64,000 nt of DNA, taken from positions 4,482,894 through 4,546,893 of the forward strand of contig NZ_CP141059.1 of NCBI RefSeq assembly GCF_034661235.1. Reading direction: 5' to 3'. The DNA is from Nocardioides bizhenqiangii (GTDB taxonomy: Bacteria > Actinomycetota > Actinomycetes > Propionibacteriales > Nocardioidaceae). Position 1 is the stretch's first letter. Every line of letters starts with the position of its first letter. Under the pieces are notes generated by a model that saw only the letters and a program-made list of their open reading frames with translations, had not been told where the DNA came from and made no database searches. A program made the translations under genes and the position numbers. This document shows positions 9,183 to 17,605 of this stretch, piece by piece.

Positions 9183-11200
9183 GCGCCCGGCTCGCTTGGG
9201 TCCTCGCTGGTCTGACCCTGGCCTTCGTGATCGGGGACGTCGCCGTGACCGCCGCCTACCGGCCCCTGTTCTCGGAGGCAGCGGTCGCAGAGCACGGCTT
9301 CCCGTTCACGCCCCTGGCCGTCCTCGGTTCCGCACTGATGGGGGCGGTCATCCTGACCAGGTACGAGGGGCATGCCGTCGGCATGCTGCTCAACCTGGTC
9401 GGCGTGGTGTCGGCCGCCTCCCTGCTCACCGAGGCCTACCATCTCTGGGTCCTCGAGGCGGGGGGACCCGGCCCGATGGGCGCGGCTGCCGTCGCCGGCT
9501 GGATCTCCAGCCTCACGAGCGGCCAGGTCGCGTTCGCAGGTCTCACGGTGATGTTCCTGGTCGCGCCCGACGGCCACTTCCTGTCGCCACGATGGCGCTG
9601 GGTCGGTGGGCTCGTGTTGGCCGGGCTGGTCCTCTGCACCCTCGTGCTCCTCTCCATCGAGCCGACCTCTTTCCGTCTGCGCGACTCCGACATCGGCGCC
9701 GTGCGTGGCCCCGTGTTCACGATCGGGTTCGCGCTGATCGGCTTCGGGCTCATCGCGGCGCTGGTCTCGATGGGCGTCCGCATCCGGCGGAGCGCGGGTG
9801 AGGAGCGGCAGCAGCTCCGGCTGATCGCGCTCGCGGTGGCTGCGCTCGTCGCCGGCCTCGCGAACTCGCTGGTCGTCCAGTCGCTCAACGGTGGGCGACA
9901 GACCTGGGCGGCCTCGCTGCCGCTCTTCATCGCGTACGTGCTCCTCCCCCTTGCCTTCGCGGTCGCGGCCCTGCGGTACCGCCTCTACGACATCGCGGTC
10001 GTGATCAACCGGACGGTCGTGCTCGCGGTGGGCTTCGCGTTCGCGGGCATCGGCTACACCGCGGTGGTCGTCCTCGTGGGTCGTCTCGTCGACACCCGCA
10101 CCGGTGACCTGTGGCTGTCGCTGCTCGCCACGGCCGGGGTGGCGTTCGCCTTCCAGCCACTGCGCCGCGGCGTGATCCGCGTCGCCAACCGGGCGGCCTA
10201 CGGATCCCGGGCCGTGCCGTACGAAGCGCTCTCGAGCTTCAGCCGACAGCTCGGCGACACCCCGTCGGCGACCGAGCTGCTCCCCGCCGTCGCGGAGGCA
10301 GCCGGGCGCGCCGTGGCTGCCCGACGGACCGTGGCAACCCTGCTCGGCGTCGACGGAGCCGTGGTCGACTCTTCTTCCTGGGGCGGGGAGGGGCGCGATC
10401 CGGCGACCGTCGGGCACGTCGTCCCGGTGCGCAGTGAGGGCTCGCTGCTCGGCACCATCCAGGTCGACGTCCTCAGGGCACGTCCGCTGCGCGCGTCGGA
10501 CGAGCGCCTCCTGGCGGCCCTGGCCGACCAGGCGGCCGTCGCCTTCCGCAACGCCGCCCTGGAAGCCCAGCTGGCCGAGAAGGTGGCCGAGCTGGACCGG
10601 ACCACGAGGGACCTCGCCGAGTCCCGGTCGCGGATCGTCGAGTCCGACGTCGTCGTACGCCGCGACCTGGAGGAGGCGATCTCTCACCGCGTCCTGCCGC
10701 GCCTGGTCGCGCTCCCCGAGCAGCTCCGGTCGGCCCGGGTGGCAGTCGCGAGCGGCGACCCGGCCCACGGGTTGGACGCTCTCGTCGCCGGCACCAACGA
10801 GGCACTGGAGGCCCTGCGGGAGCTCACCCGCGGCGTCTTCCCGACCCAGCTCGCCCGCGTCGGCATCGCGCCGACGCTGCGCACCTTCCTGGCGCGGGCG
10901 GACCCTGCGCCCACCCTGAACATCGTCGAGCCGGTCGCCTCCCGGCGGTTCCCCGACCGGGTGGAGACCGCTGTCTACTTCTCGTCCGTCGAGGCGACGC
11001 GGCTCGGCGCCGCCTCCATCGCGCTGCGGGCGGAGGGCGACGACCTGGTCGTCGAGATAGAAGGGCTCGCCGCCCGCGAGGTCGATCTCCGCGCGGTCGT
11101 CGACCGGGTCGAGGCGACCGGCGGGTCGATGTCGACGGTCGACGGCGGGCTGGAGCTGCGGATCCCGGCGGCGGAGCCGGCGCGAACGGCTCCGGTGTGA
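9179..11200 (+). CDS. Membrane sensor with degenerate histidine kinase domains
   Basis: Protein of 673 residues starting at GTG 9179 in a 4-base overlap with the active kinase gene. About eight membrane helices fill residues 1-310, then a GAF-like domain (~345-460), a coiled coil, and a region aligned with HisKA_3 and HATPase_c. Where kinases have RDLHDG it has RRDLEEAISHRVLP, so the canonical His is replaced. The expected N box and G boxes are absent in the stretch from AVYFSSVEATRLGAAS to the end. It therefore looks like a pseudokinase that senses a membrane signal and works by pairing with the adjacent kinase. That role is inference; the motif losses are visible. Confidence 0.75.
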   Translation: MSARLAWVLAGLTLAFVIGDVAVTAAYRPLFSEAAVAEHGFPFTPLAVLGSALMGAVILTRYEGHAVGMLLNLVGVVSAASLLTEAYHLWVLEAGGPGPMGAAAVAGWISSLTSGQVAFAGLTVMFLVAPDGHFLSPRWRWVGGLVLAGLVLCTLVLLSIEPTSFRLRDSDIGAVRGPVFTIGFALIGFGLIAALVSMGVRIRRSAGEERQQLRLIALAVAALVAGLANSLVVQSLNGGRQTWAASLPLFIAYVLLPLAFAVAALRYRLYDIAVVINRTVVLAVGFAFAGIGYTAVVVLVGRLVDTRTGDLWLSLLATAGVAFAFQPLRRGVIRVANRAAYGSRAVPYEALSSFSRQLGDTPSATELLPAVAEAAGRAVAARRTVATLLGVDGAVVDSSSWGGEGRDPATVGHVVPVRSEGSLLGTIQVDVLRARPLRASDERLLAALADQAAVAFRNAALEAQLAEKVAELDRTTRDLAESRSRIVESDVVVRRDLEEAISHRVLPRLVALPEQLRSARVAVASGDPAHGLDALVAGTNEALEALRELTRGVFPTQLARVGIAPTLRTFLARADPAPTLNIVEPVASRRFPDRVETAVYFSSVEATRLGAASIALRAEGDDLVVEIEGLAAREVDLRAVVDRVEATGGSMSTVDGGLELRIPAAEPARTAPV

Positions 11201-11204
11201 AGGC

Positions 11205-11597
11205 CTACCGAGCTCGCCCGGCGGCCCCCCAGATCTCCGCCAGCCGGTCGGGTCCGAACGCCGCCTTGGCCACGTAGGCAGTAGCACCCGAGCCGGAGAT
11301 GTCGAACTCGTCCTCGTCGTACGTCGAGAGGAGGACGACCACCGGGGACGCGCCGGACGACGTGAGGCTGCAGGCGGCCTCGATCCCGCTGATGCCCGGC
11401 AGGTTGACGTCGAGGAGCACCAGGTCGGGGGCAAGCTCCGACGCAGCGGCGAGGGCCTCCTCACCGGTCACCGCGGTCCCGGCGACGCGGAAGCCAGCGG
11501 TCGCCTCGACCACGGCCGCCATCGCCTGGCGGAACGGCTCCTGATCATCGACGATCAGGACGCGAACATCGGTCACGTCACACACCTCCGCCGCCAT
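11205..11597 (-). CDS. Stand-alone receiver-domain response regulator
   Basis: Protein of 130 residues made of a single receiver domain: acidic pocket VDDQE near residue 16, phospho-acceptor Asp in DLVLLDVNLPGISG (~60), Thr/Ser position in VVLLSTYDEDEF (~88) and a terminal conserved-Lys region in YVAKAAFG (~108). No DNA-binding domain follows; the ORF ends soon after. Translation may start at ATG 11597 or at GTG 11576. It converges with the degenerate kinase gene, 4 bases apart. It may be a phosphate relay or sink, or act through protein contacts, for the neighbouring kinase. Confidence 0.8.
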   Translation of the reverse strand: MAAEVCDVTDVRVLIVDDQEPFRQAMAAVVEATAGFRVAGTAVTGEEALAAASELAPDLVLLDVNLPGISGIEAACSLTSSGASPVVVLLSTYDEDEFDISGSGATAYVAKAAFGPDRLAEIWGAAGRAR

Positions 11598-11629
11598 TGT
11601 TCCCGGCGCGCACGGCGAGAGGGAGGGTG

Positions 11630-12325
11630 CTAGCCGCCCGTCGGGGGGTGGGTGCCCGCACCTCCGGTCGCTTCGAGGAAGACCAGGACGGCCATCACCC
11701 GCCGGTTGACGTCGGACTCGTGCACGAGGTCAAGCTTCTGGAAGACCGAGCTGATGTGCTTCTCCACGGCCCGCTCGCTCATGAACAGCGCCTTCGCGGT
11801 CGCTGCGTTGCTGCGCCCGCTCGCGAGCTCCTGAAGCACCTCGCGCTCGCGCTCCGTGAGCCCGAGCAGCGGCGAGCTCTCCTGGCTCGACTTGCGTGCC
11901 ATCAGCCCCTCGACCACCTTCGGGTCCAGGGCGGAGCCGCCGCGGGCGACGGCATGCAGCGCCGCGATCAGCTCGTCGACCTGGGAGACTCGCTCCTTGA
12001 GCAGGTAGCCCAGGCCCTCGACGCCGTCGGACAGCAGGTCGAACGCGTAGTCGTCCTCGATGTATTGGGAGAGGACCAGCACCCCCGTCTCCGGGAACTC
12101 GGTCCGGATCCGCTTGGCGGCATCGATGCCCTCGGTGGTGAAGGTAGGGGGCATCCGGATGTCGGTGAGCACGGCGTCCGGGCGGTGCTCCGCAACCGCC
12201 GCGTGGAGCTCCACGGGATTGGTGGCGGTCGCGAGGAGCTCGATCTCTGGGGTCGCCTCCAGCAGCCCGGCGACACCCTCGCGCACGAGGTAGCTGTCAT
12301 CGGCGAACACAACGCGGACAGTCAC
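11630..12325 (-). CDS. LuxR/NarL-type response regulator
   Basis: Response regulator of 231 residues: receiver domain (~1-125) with FADDSYLVREG and phospho-acceptor in PDAVLTDIRMPP, then a LuxR helix-turn-helix (~155-220) containing LTEREREVLQELASGRSN and AVEKHISSVFQKLDL. This is the usual cognate partner of HisKA_3 kinases such as the one at 7863. GTG 12325 gives the standard start two residues before the receiver beta strand. It is divergent from the truncated MFS gene, and its 5' flank includes the duplicated promoter block, so that block is a candidate target. Confidence 0.88.
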   Translation of the reverse strand: MTVRVVFADDSYLVREGVAGLLEATPEIELLATATNPVELHAAVAEHRPDAVLTDIRMPPTFTTEGIDAAKRIRTEFPETGVLVLSQYIEDDYAFDLLSDGVEGLGYLLKERVSQVDELIAALHAVARGGSALDPKVVEGLMARKSSQESSPLLGLTEREREVLQELASGRSNAATAKALFMSERAVEKHISSVFQKLDLVHESDVNRRVMAVLVFLEATGGAGTHPPTGG

Positions 12326-12376
12326 CCGCCCACTGTAGGGCGGAACGGCCGCTCCCGAGCCCGAGCCGCGTGACAG

Positions 12377-12460
12377 CCACCAGGAAGGTGGTGGCAGCCC
12401 CCGATGGCGTACGGCCTGCACCATGTCGACGGGACGTCGCGCGAACCTAGCGTCGCGGAC
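12377..12460 (+). promoter_or_regulatory. Duplicated promoter block, copy 1
   Basis: About 85 bases that align with 15508-15589. The strongest shared core is CGCGAACCTAGCGTCG, ending a few bases before the ATG in both copies. TAGCGT (12449-12454) fits the actinobacterial -10 TANNNT with the start codon 7 bases later, so the mRNA is probably leaderless. The upstream similarity (AGGAAG, TGGTG, AGCC, CATGTCG) suggests a shared regulator site. Confidence 0.65.
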
Positions 12461-12940
12461 ATGGCAACCACTGCAATGACCTCCGCCTACGGGCGAGTCC
12501 TGAGGCTTCCCGGAGCACTGGCCTTCTCGGTCAGCGGCCTGGTCGCGAGGATGCCCATGTCCATGGTCAGCCTCGGCATCGTGCTGCTGGTCTCGACCCG
12601 CAACGGGTCCTACTCGCTGGCAGGGACGGTGTCGGCCGCCTTCCTGGTCGCCAACGCGTCGTTCGCCATCCTCCAGGCCAGGCTGATCGACCGGCTCGGA
12701 CAGAGCCGGGTCTTGCCGACCGCGGCTCTGGGGTTCGCCGGCGGCCTGCTGGCCCTGATGCTGTTCGTCGAGCTCGACCTGCCGGCACCTTGGCCTCACC
12801 TGGCGGCGGCCGCCGCCGGGGCGACGCTCCCGCAGATCGGCTCGTCCATCCGGGCACGCTGGTCCCACCTGGTCGAGGACAAGCGGGACCTGCCTAGGAC
12901 ACCGAGTCCCGAGGGAACTCAGGCGGCGGAGCCGTGCTGA
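12461..12940 (+). pseudogene. Truncated MFS transporter
   Basis: Open frame of 159 codons beginning at ATG 12461. It reads as the first four to five helices of a major facilitator protein (VSGLVARMPMSMVSLGIVLL, then the loop ARLIDRLGQSRVLP, then RARWSHLVED), but such proteins need about 400 residues. Near residue 145 the MFS sequence stops and a 15-residue unrelated tail (ending in TQAAEPC) leads to a stop that overlaps the next gene by 7 bases. The simplest reading is an internal deletion that removed the rest of the transporter, and perhaps an ATPase gene before the permease. A small membrane protein may still be made because the promoter is intact. Confidence 0.7.
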
Positions 12941-15480
12941 CGTTGGCCGTGTCCCTGATGAGGCGGCGCGTCGGGTCGCTGCTGGGAGCCGGAGCCGCCG
13001 TCGGGATCGCAGCAGTGCTCATCATGTCCTGCGGCATCCTGCTGGAGTCCGCGCTGAAGAGCGCCGTCCCCGTCGAGCGGCTGGAGGGCGCCTCCGTCGT
13101 CGTGCAGGCCGACCCGACCATGACCTCCGGAGGGGAAGCCGGCCTGACGGTCCTGCTGCCCGAGCGGCCACGAGTGGACGCTGGTCTGGCGCTCCGGCTC
13201 GACAACCTGCCCGACGTCAGCCGCGCAGTGGCCGACCGATCGTTCGACGTCGGGATCGAGTTCCTGTCCGGCGACCCGGTCGGTGGGTCCGCCGACGGAG
13301 TCACCACCGGCCACGGCTGGAGCAGCGCGGCGCTGACGCCGTACCAGCTCGATGAGGGGAGGCGGCCCACGGGATCCACCGAGATGGTGCTGGGACAGTC
13401 CGAGGCGTCCACGCTCGCGGCCGAGGTCGGCGACCGCCTGCGGGTGGCCGGACCCACGTCGCAGCGCGTCTACACGGTGGTCGGGATCGCGAGCACGAGC
13501 GCCCCGGTGACCGACACCCAGATCTTCTTCCGGGACGACGTCGCGGAGGCCTTGTCGGGGACGGATGACCGCGTCGACCTGATCGGGATCGTCACCGCCG
13601 ACGGCGTGTCACCGGCAGCCACGGCCGACCGCGTGGCCGAGGTGTTGCCGGAGGACCTGCGCGTCCTGACCGGCGACGAGCGGGGAGAGGCGGAGTCGCA
13701 CGGTGGAGCGATCAGCAGGGAGGACATCGTCGCGGGCCTCACCATGTTCGGAGTGCTGGCCGCTTTCGTCTCCATCTTCGTGGTCGCGAGCGCCTTCGCC
13801 CTGTCCATCCACGGCCGCCATCGCGAGCTCGCCCTATTGCGGGCCATCGGCACGACTCGCGGGCAGCTACGGCGCCTGGTCGCCGCTGAGGCGCTGGTCC
13901 TGGCAGTTGCGGCGTCCGCGGTCGCGGCTCCGATGGCCGTCGGCTTCGCAGCACTCGAGCGATGGTTCTTCGTCCGCGTCGGGCTCCTCCCCGAGGGTGT
14001 CAGCCTGACGGTCGGCTGGCTGCCGTTCGTCGTGGGGCTCCTGGCTGCGGTCCTCACCACCCAGCTGGCCGCGAGGGCGAGTGCGCGCCGCGCATCTCGG
14101 GTCAGGCCGACCGAGGCGCTCCGTGACGCGGCTGTGCAACCGCGTCGGACCCCCCGGGTCCAAGTGCTGGCGGGACTCGTTCTCGCGGGCCTCGGCGTGT
14201 GGGTGCTCGTCGACTCCGTCGCCAAGATCGACTCGGGCGGTGCAGACACCGCAGCGCTAGCGAGCGCGATCTGGATGGTCAGCGCAGCGTTCCTGGCGCC
14301 GGTCCTGGCGCGTCCGTTCACAGCACTCGTCGGCATACCCGTGAGGCTGTTCGGAAAGGCATCAGGGCTCCTGGCGCGGGTCAGTACCCGCACCAACGTG
14401 CGCCGCGTCGCGTCGGTCGCCACGCCCGTGATGCTCACTGTGGCGCTCGCCGGCACGGTCCTCGTCTCGAAGACCACCCTGCAGCAGAGCGGCGAAGACG
14501 ACAGCGCGGCACGGACGACAGCGGACCTGGTGGTGCGCACCGACGACGGTTCCCCTGTTCCTCGGACGGTGTCGCAGGCGACCTCAGGTCTCGAGGGGGT
14601 CGAGGCGTCCTCGGGGACCTTGACCACCTCGGTGGTCGCGAACGACGGCGACAACCTCCACCTGTTGCCGGCACTCGCCGTCGACCCGCGGACCATCGAC
14701 AGAGTCATGGACCTCGACGTCACCGGCGGCTCGTTGACCGACCTGCGGGGGAACACGCTCGCGGTCCGCGAAGGAGCGCGTCCGGCTCTCGGAGAGATCG
14801 GCGACCGGGTCGAGATCCACCTGGGCGACGGCACGCCCGTCACGCTGCGCATCGCGGCGACGTACGCCCGTGGCCTGGGGTTCGCCGACGTCGTGATTCC
14901 CCGTGGCTTGGTCGCCGGTCACACCACCCGGGCGAACGACGACGCCGTGCTCGTCAGGCTCCGCGACGGTGCCGACCCCGGCGCCGTGGCCGAACGCATC
15001 GAACGGCTGGACGCCGCACCCGCCACCGACCTCCATGTGCTCACCCGGGCGGAGTACCTCGAGAGCCTTGCCGACGACGCAGCAGAGAGGAACGTCGGTC
15101 TCTACCTGTTGCTGGGAATCGTCCTCCTCTTCTGTGGGCTGGCCATCGTGAACACCCTTGGCATGGCGATCGGGCAGCGGGGTGAGGAGTTCGCCCTGCT
15201 CGGCCTCCTCGGGGCATCGCGGCGCCAGATCATCCGGATGGTGCGGACCGAGACCATGATCGTCGTCGCGTTCGGGGCGACCCTCGGGGTTCTCGTCGCG
15301 GCCCCTACAGTCGCCGTTCTCAGCTACAGCCTCACCGGGGACCTGGCTCCGGCCGCACCGATGCCGCTGTACGTCGGAGGAGGAGCCACGCTGCTTCTCG
15401 TCGCACTGATGGCTGGCAGCCTCCCAGCACGACGCGCGGTGAGGCTCCACTCGTCAGGCGTGATCGAGAGGATGTCGTGA
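12934..15480 (+). CDS. ABC transporter permease, FtsX type, without own ATPase
   Basis: Permease of 848 residues starting at GTG 12934. Helix at ~15-38, exported domain to ~260, helix block with RHRELALLRAIGTTRGQLRRLV (~300), second exported domain (~490-690) and a final FtsX block with GEEFALLGLLGASRRQIIRMVRTE (~755). The second coupling motif is intact. No ATPase gene adjoins it; the upstream gene is a broken MFS frame that overlaps its start, so the ATPase was either lost or is supplied in trans, for example by the protein encoded at 6891-7649. The substrate is unknown. Confidence 0.85.
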   Translation: MLTLAVSLMRRRVGSLLGAGAAVGIAAVLIMSCGILLESALKSAVPVERLEGASVVVQADPTMTSGGEAGLTVLLPERPRVDAGLALRLDNLPDVSRAVADRSFDVGIEFLSGDPVGGSADGVTTGHGWSSAALTPYQLDEGRRPTGSTEMVLGQSEASTLAAEVGDRLRVAGPTSQRVYTVVGIASTSAPVTDTQIFFRDDVAEALSGTDDRVDLIGIVTADGVSPAATADRVAEVLPEDLRVLTGDERGEAESHGGAISREDIVAGLTMFGVLAAFVSIFVVASAFALSIHGRHRELALLRAIGTTRGQLRRLVAAEALVLAVAASAVAAPMAVGFAALERWFFVRVGLLPEGVSLTVGWLPFVVGLLAAVLTTQLAARASARRASRVRPTEALRDAAVQPRRTPRVQVLAGLVLAGLGVWVLVDSVAKIDSGGADTAALASAIWMVSAAFLAPVLARPFTALVGIPVRLFGKASGLLARVSTRTNVRRVASVATPVMLTVALAGTVLVSKTTLQQSGEDDSAARTTADLVVRTDDGSPVPRTVSQATSGLEGVEASSGTLTTSVVANDGDNLHLLPALAVDPRTIDRVMDLDVTGGSLTDLRGNTLAVREGARPALGEIGDRVEIHLGDGTPVTLRIAATYARGLGFADVVIPRGLVAGHTTRANDDAVLVRLRDGADPGAVAERIERLDAAPATDLHVLTRAEYLESLADDAAERNVGLYLLLGIVLLFCGLAIVNTLGMAIGQRGEEFALLGLLGASRRQIIRMVRTETMIVVAFGATLGVLVAAPTVAVLSYSLTGDLAPAAPMPLYVGGGATLLLVALMAGSLPARRAVRLHSSGVIERMS

Positions 15481-15507
15481 CCCGGCTGCCGCTGGGCGCG
15501 GACCGCC

Positions 15508-15589
15508 CTCAGGAAGTGGTGAAAGCCGCCCCGGGGTGTGCGGACAGCTGCATGTCGTCCGGGATGCTCGCGAACCTAGCGTCGGCTGC
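15508..15589 (+). promoter_or_regulatory. Duplicated promoter block, copy 2
   Basis: Second copy of the block at 12377-12460. The shared core with CGAACCTAGCGTCG ends 7 bases before ATG 15590, and TAGCGT (15578-15583) serves as a likely -10 box for a leaderless transcript. The block lies just after the FtsX permease stop codon, so the hydrolase gene has its own promoter. Confidence 0.65.
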
Positions 15590-16906
15590 ATGACCACGAC
15601 AGCACTTCTCGACATCGATCTGCCCACGACGACCGCGCCCCCGAGCTCCGGCGTTGGCAAGCGCGTTGGCCCACGCGAGCGCAACGTGTTCCTGACGGCT
15701 ACCGCCGCGGTGATGCTGCACATCGCCGACGACAACTTCCTCCAGCCGGAGCCCGGCGTCTCGGCCGGCGACCACCTGGTCAGCGGCCTCGTCCCCCTAG
15801 GACTGCTGGCCATCGCGGCAGCGGGGTACCTGCGGGTCCGGCCGGGGGCGCGAGCCGTGCTCGCGATCGTCGTCGGCCTGATGGGGATGGTGACCGGTTT
15901 CGCCGAGGCCGGCTACTACACGGTGACGGTGGGACCGTCGGGCGACGACTTCACCGGGTTGGTCGCCGGCTTCGCCGGCCTGGCTCTGCTCGGGCTCGCC
16001 GGGGCTGTCCTGTGGCGCACCCGGAAACCGGGCCCGACGCGGCGCCGCCGCTACCTCCGCCGCGGCCTCCTCGGCCTCCTCGGGGTGGCGCTCGTGGCCG
16101 AGGTCTTCGCACCCTTCGCAGGCGGCTACATCGCGACCCACGTGCACACTGCCGGCGTCCCGGAGGCACACCTCGGCGCGCCGTACGAGGACGTCACCTT
16201 CACCACCAGCGATGGCCTCGAGATCCACGGCTGGTACGTCCCCTCCCGCAACGGGGCTGCGGTGATCCTCCCCGGCCGGACCAAGTCGCAGCCGCACGCG
16301 CGGATGCTCGTGGAGCACGGGTACGGCGTGCTGCTCTTCGACCGGCGCGGTGAGGGTGCCAGCGAGGGAGATCCGCATCTCTTCGCCTGGCCAGGGGCAC
16401 GCGACGTGCACGCCGCGGTCGAGTTCCTCGAGGACCAGCCCGAGGTGGACCCGGCAAGGATCGGCGGGCTCGGGCTGTCGATGTCCGGCGAGATGCTGCT
16501 CCAGGCCGCGGCCGAGAGTCCCAAGCTGGCGGCTGTGGTGTCCGAGGGAGCCGGCACCCGTTCACTGGAGGAGAAGCTCGCGGACTACTCCGCCGGCATG
16601 GTCGTACGGGGCTTCCATGGGCTCGTCGCCCACCAGGCGTCGCTGATGCTGTTCTCCAACGAGAGCACCCCGCCTAACCTTGTCGACCTGATGCCCGCGA
16701 TCGCGCCGCGTCCCGTGCTGCTCATCTGGGCGCCGAACAGTCCCAACGGGGAGGGTCTCAACCCTACCTACCAGAGGCAGATCGGGCCGTCCGCCGACAT
16801 CTGGACGCTTCACGACGCTCCCCACGTCGGCGGCCTGAAGACGCATCCTGAGGAGTACGAGCGCCGGGTCGTCGACTTCTTCGACCAGGCGCTGCTCGGG
16901 AGATAG
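15590..16906 (+). CDS. Membrane-anchored alpha/beta hydrolase
   Basis: Protein of 438 residues. The N-terminal ~170 residues contain four hydrophobic helices; the C-terminal part is an alpha/beta hydrolase that starts near DVTFTTSDGLEIHGWYVPS (~200). The nucleophile elbow is GLGLSMSGEM (Ser ~305), with a possible acid in the PVLLIWAPNSPNGE loop and the terminal His in HDAPHVGG (~415). The fold resembles the family of dipeptidyl-peptidase-like or DUF1749/YqkD-type hydrolases; the substrate is unknown. Expression is probably linked to the MFS remnant through the duplicated promoter block. Start ATG 15590 is supported by that block. Confidence 0.8.
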   Translation: MTTTALLDIDLPTTTAPPSSGVGKRVGPRERNVFLTATAAVMLHIADDNFLQPEPGVSAGDHLVSGLVPLGLLAIAAAGYLRVRPGARAVLAIVVGLMGMVTGFAEAGYYTVTVGPSGDDFTGLVAGFAGLALLGLAGAVLWRTRKPGPTRRRRYLRRGLLGLLGVALVAEVFAPFAGGYIATHVHTAGVPEAHLGAPYEDVTFTTSDGLEIHGWYVPSRNGAAVILPGRTKSQPHARMLVEHGYGVLLFDRRGEGASEGDPHLFAWPGARDVHAAVEFLEDQPEVDPARIGGLGLSMSGEMLLQAAAESPKLAAVVSEGAGTRSLEEKLADYSAGMVVRGFHGLVAHQASLMLFSNESTPPNLVDLMPAIAPRPVLLIWAPNSPNGEGLNPTYQRQIGPSADIWTLHDAPHVGGLKTHPEEYERRVVDFFDQALLGR

Positions 16907-16911
16907 GTCGA

Positions 16912-17505
16912 CTAGGCAGCGGCGAGCCGGCCGACGCGGACCCGCCGCAGGGCCTCGCCCCAGAGCGTCACCTCGTCGAAGAGCGTCTCGAGGCTGCCGG
17001 ACAGCTCGGGACGCGGAGCAAGTCGCTCGAAGTCCTCGAAGTCGAGGTAGAGCGACAGGCCGACGTACTGCCGCACGACCGGGACCTTGAGCTCGCCGAA
17101 GATCTGCCGGAGGTGCTCTGCTGCCCGGGCTCCGTTCTCGGCGCCGTAGGCGACCACGCCGGCGGCCTTGTGGTTCCGCTCGGCGAACAGGAAGTCGATG
17201 GCGTTCTTCAGCACGCCGGGGATCGAGTGGTTGTACTCCGGCGTGACGACGATGAACCCGTCGTACTCCGCGATGGTCGCGGCCCACGCGCGGGTGTGCG
17301 GCTCGGTGTACGAGCCGAGGATCGGCGGCATCGCCTCGTCGAGGTGCGGGAGCGGGTGGTCGGCAAGATCGACGACGTCGTACGTCGCGTCCGTCCGGCG
17401 CCGTGCCGCGTCGGCCACCCATGCGGCGACGTCGGCACCTCGCCGGCCGGGGCGGGTGCTGCCGACGATGATCGCGATCCTGAGCTTGTCGTGTTCGTTG
17501 GTCAT
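16912..17505 (-). CDS. NAD(P)H-dependent FMN reductase
   Basis: Flavodoxin-fold protein of 197 residues. The phosphate-binding loop GSTRPGRRGADVAAWV (~15) and the flavin-site motif VTPEYNHSIPGVLKNAIDFL (~85-104) are hallmarks of the NADPH-dependent FMN reductase family, which reduces flavins, quinones or azo compounds. ATG 17505 is the first start before the beta strand LRIAIIVGS. It diverges from a MmyB-like regulator gene 100 bases away, an arrangement often seen for reductase and regulator pairs, so it is probably under control of that regulator. Confidence 0.88.
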   Translation of the reverse strand: MTNEHDKLRIAIIVGSTRPGRRGADVAAWVADAARRRTDATYDVVDLADHPLPHLDEAMPPILGSYTEPHTRAWAATIAEYDGFIVVTPEYNHSIPGVLKNAIDFLFAERNHKAAGVVAYGAENGARAAEHLRQIFGELKVPVVRQYVGLSLYLDFEDFERLAPRPELSGSLETLFDEVTLWGEALRRVRVGRLAAA

Positions 17506-17605
17506 GGCTCCACCGTGGCGGGGATGCCGGACCGGCGGGAGGCCGTGCTGAGGGTGGCCCCCGCAGGGCCACGCTGCCCAGCCGCCGGTGGGGGAGAATG
17601 GCGGG

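Noticed and set aside
8879-11464. 861-codon open frame on the minus strand across the kinase genes
   Set aside because: It is antisense to two recognisable kinase-type proteins, is rich in Arg/Asp/Gly low-complexity sequence and matches no fold; a typical GC-rich shadow frame.
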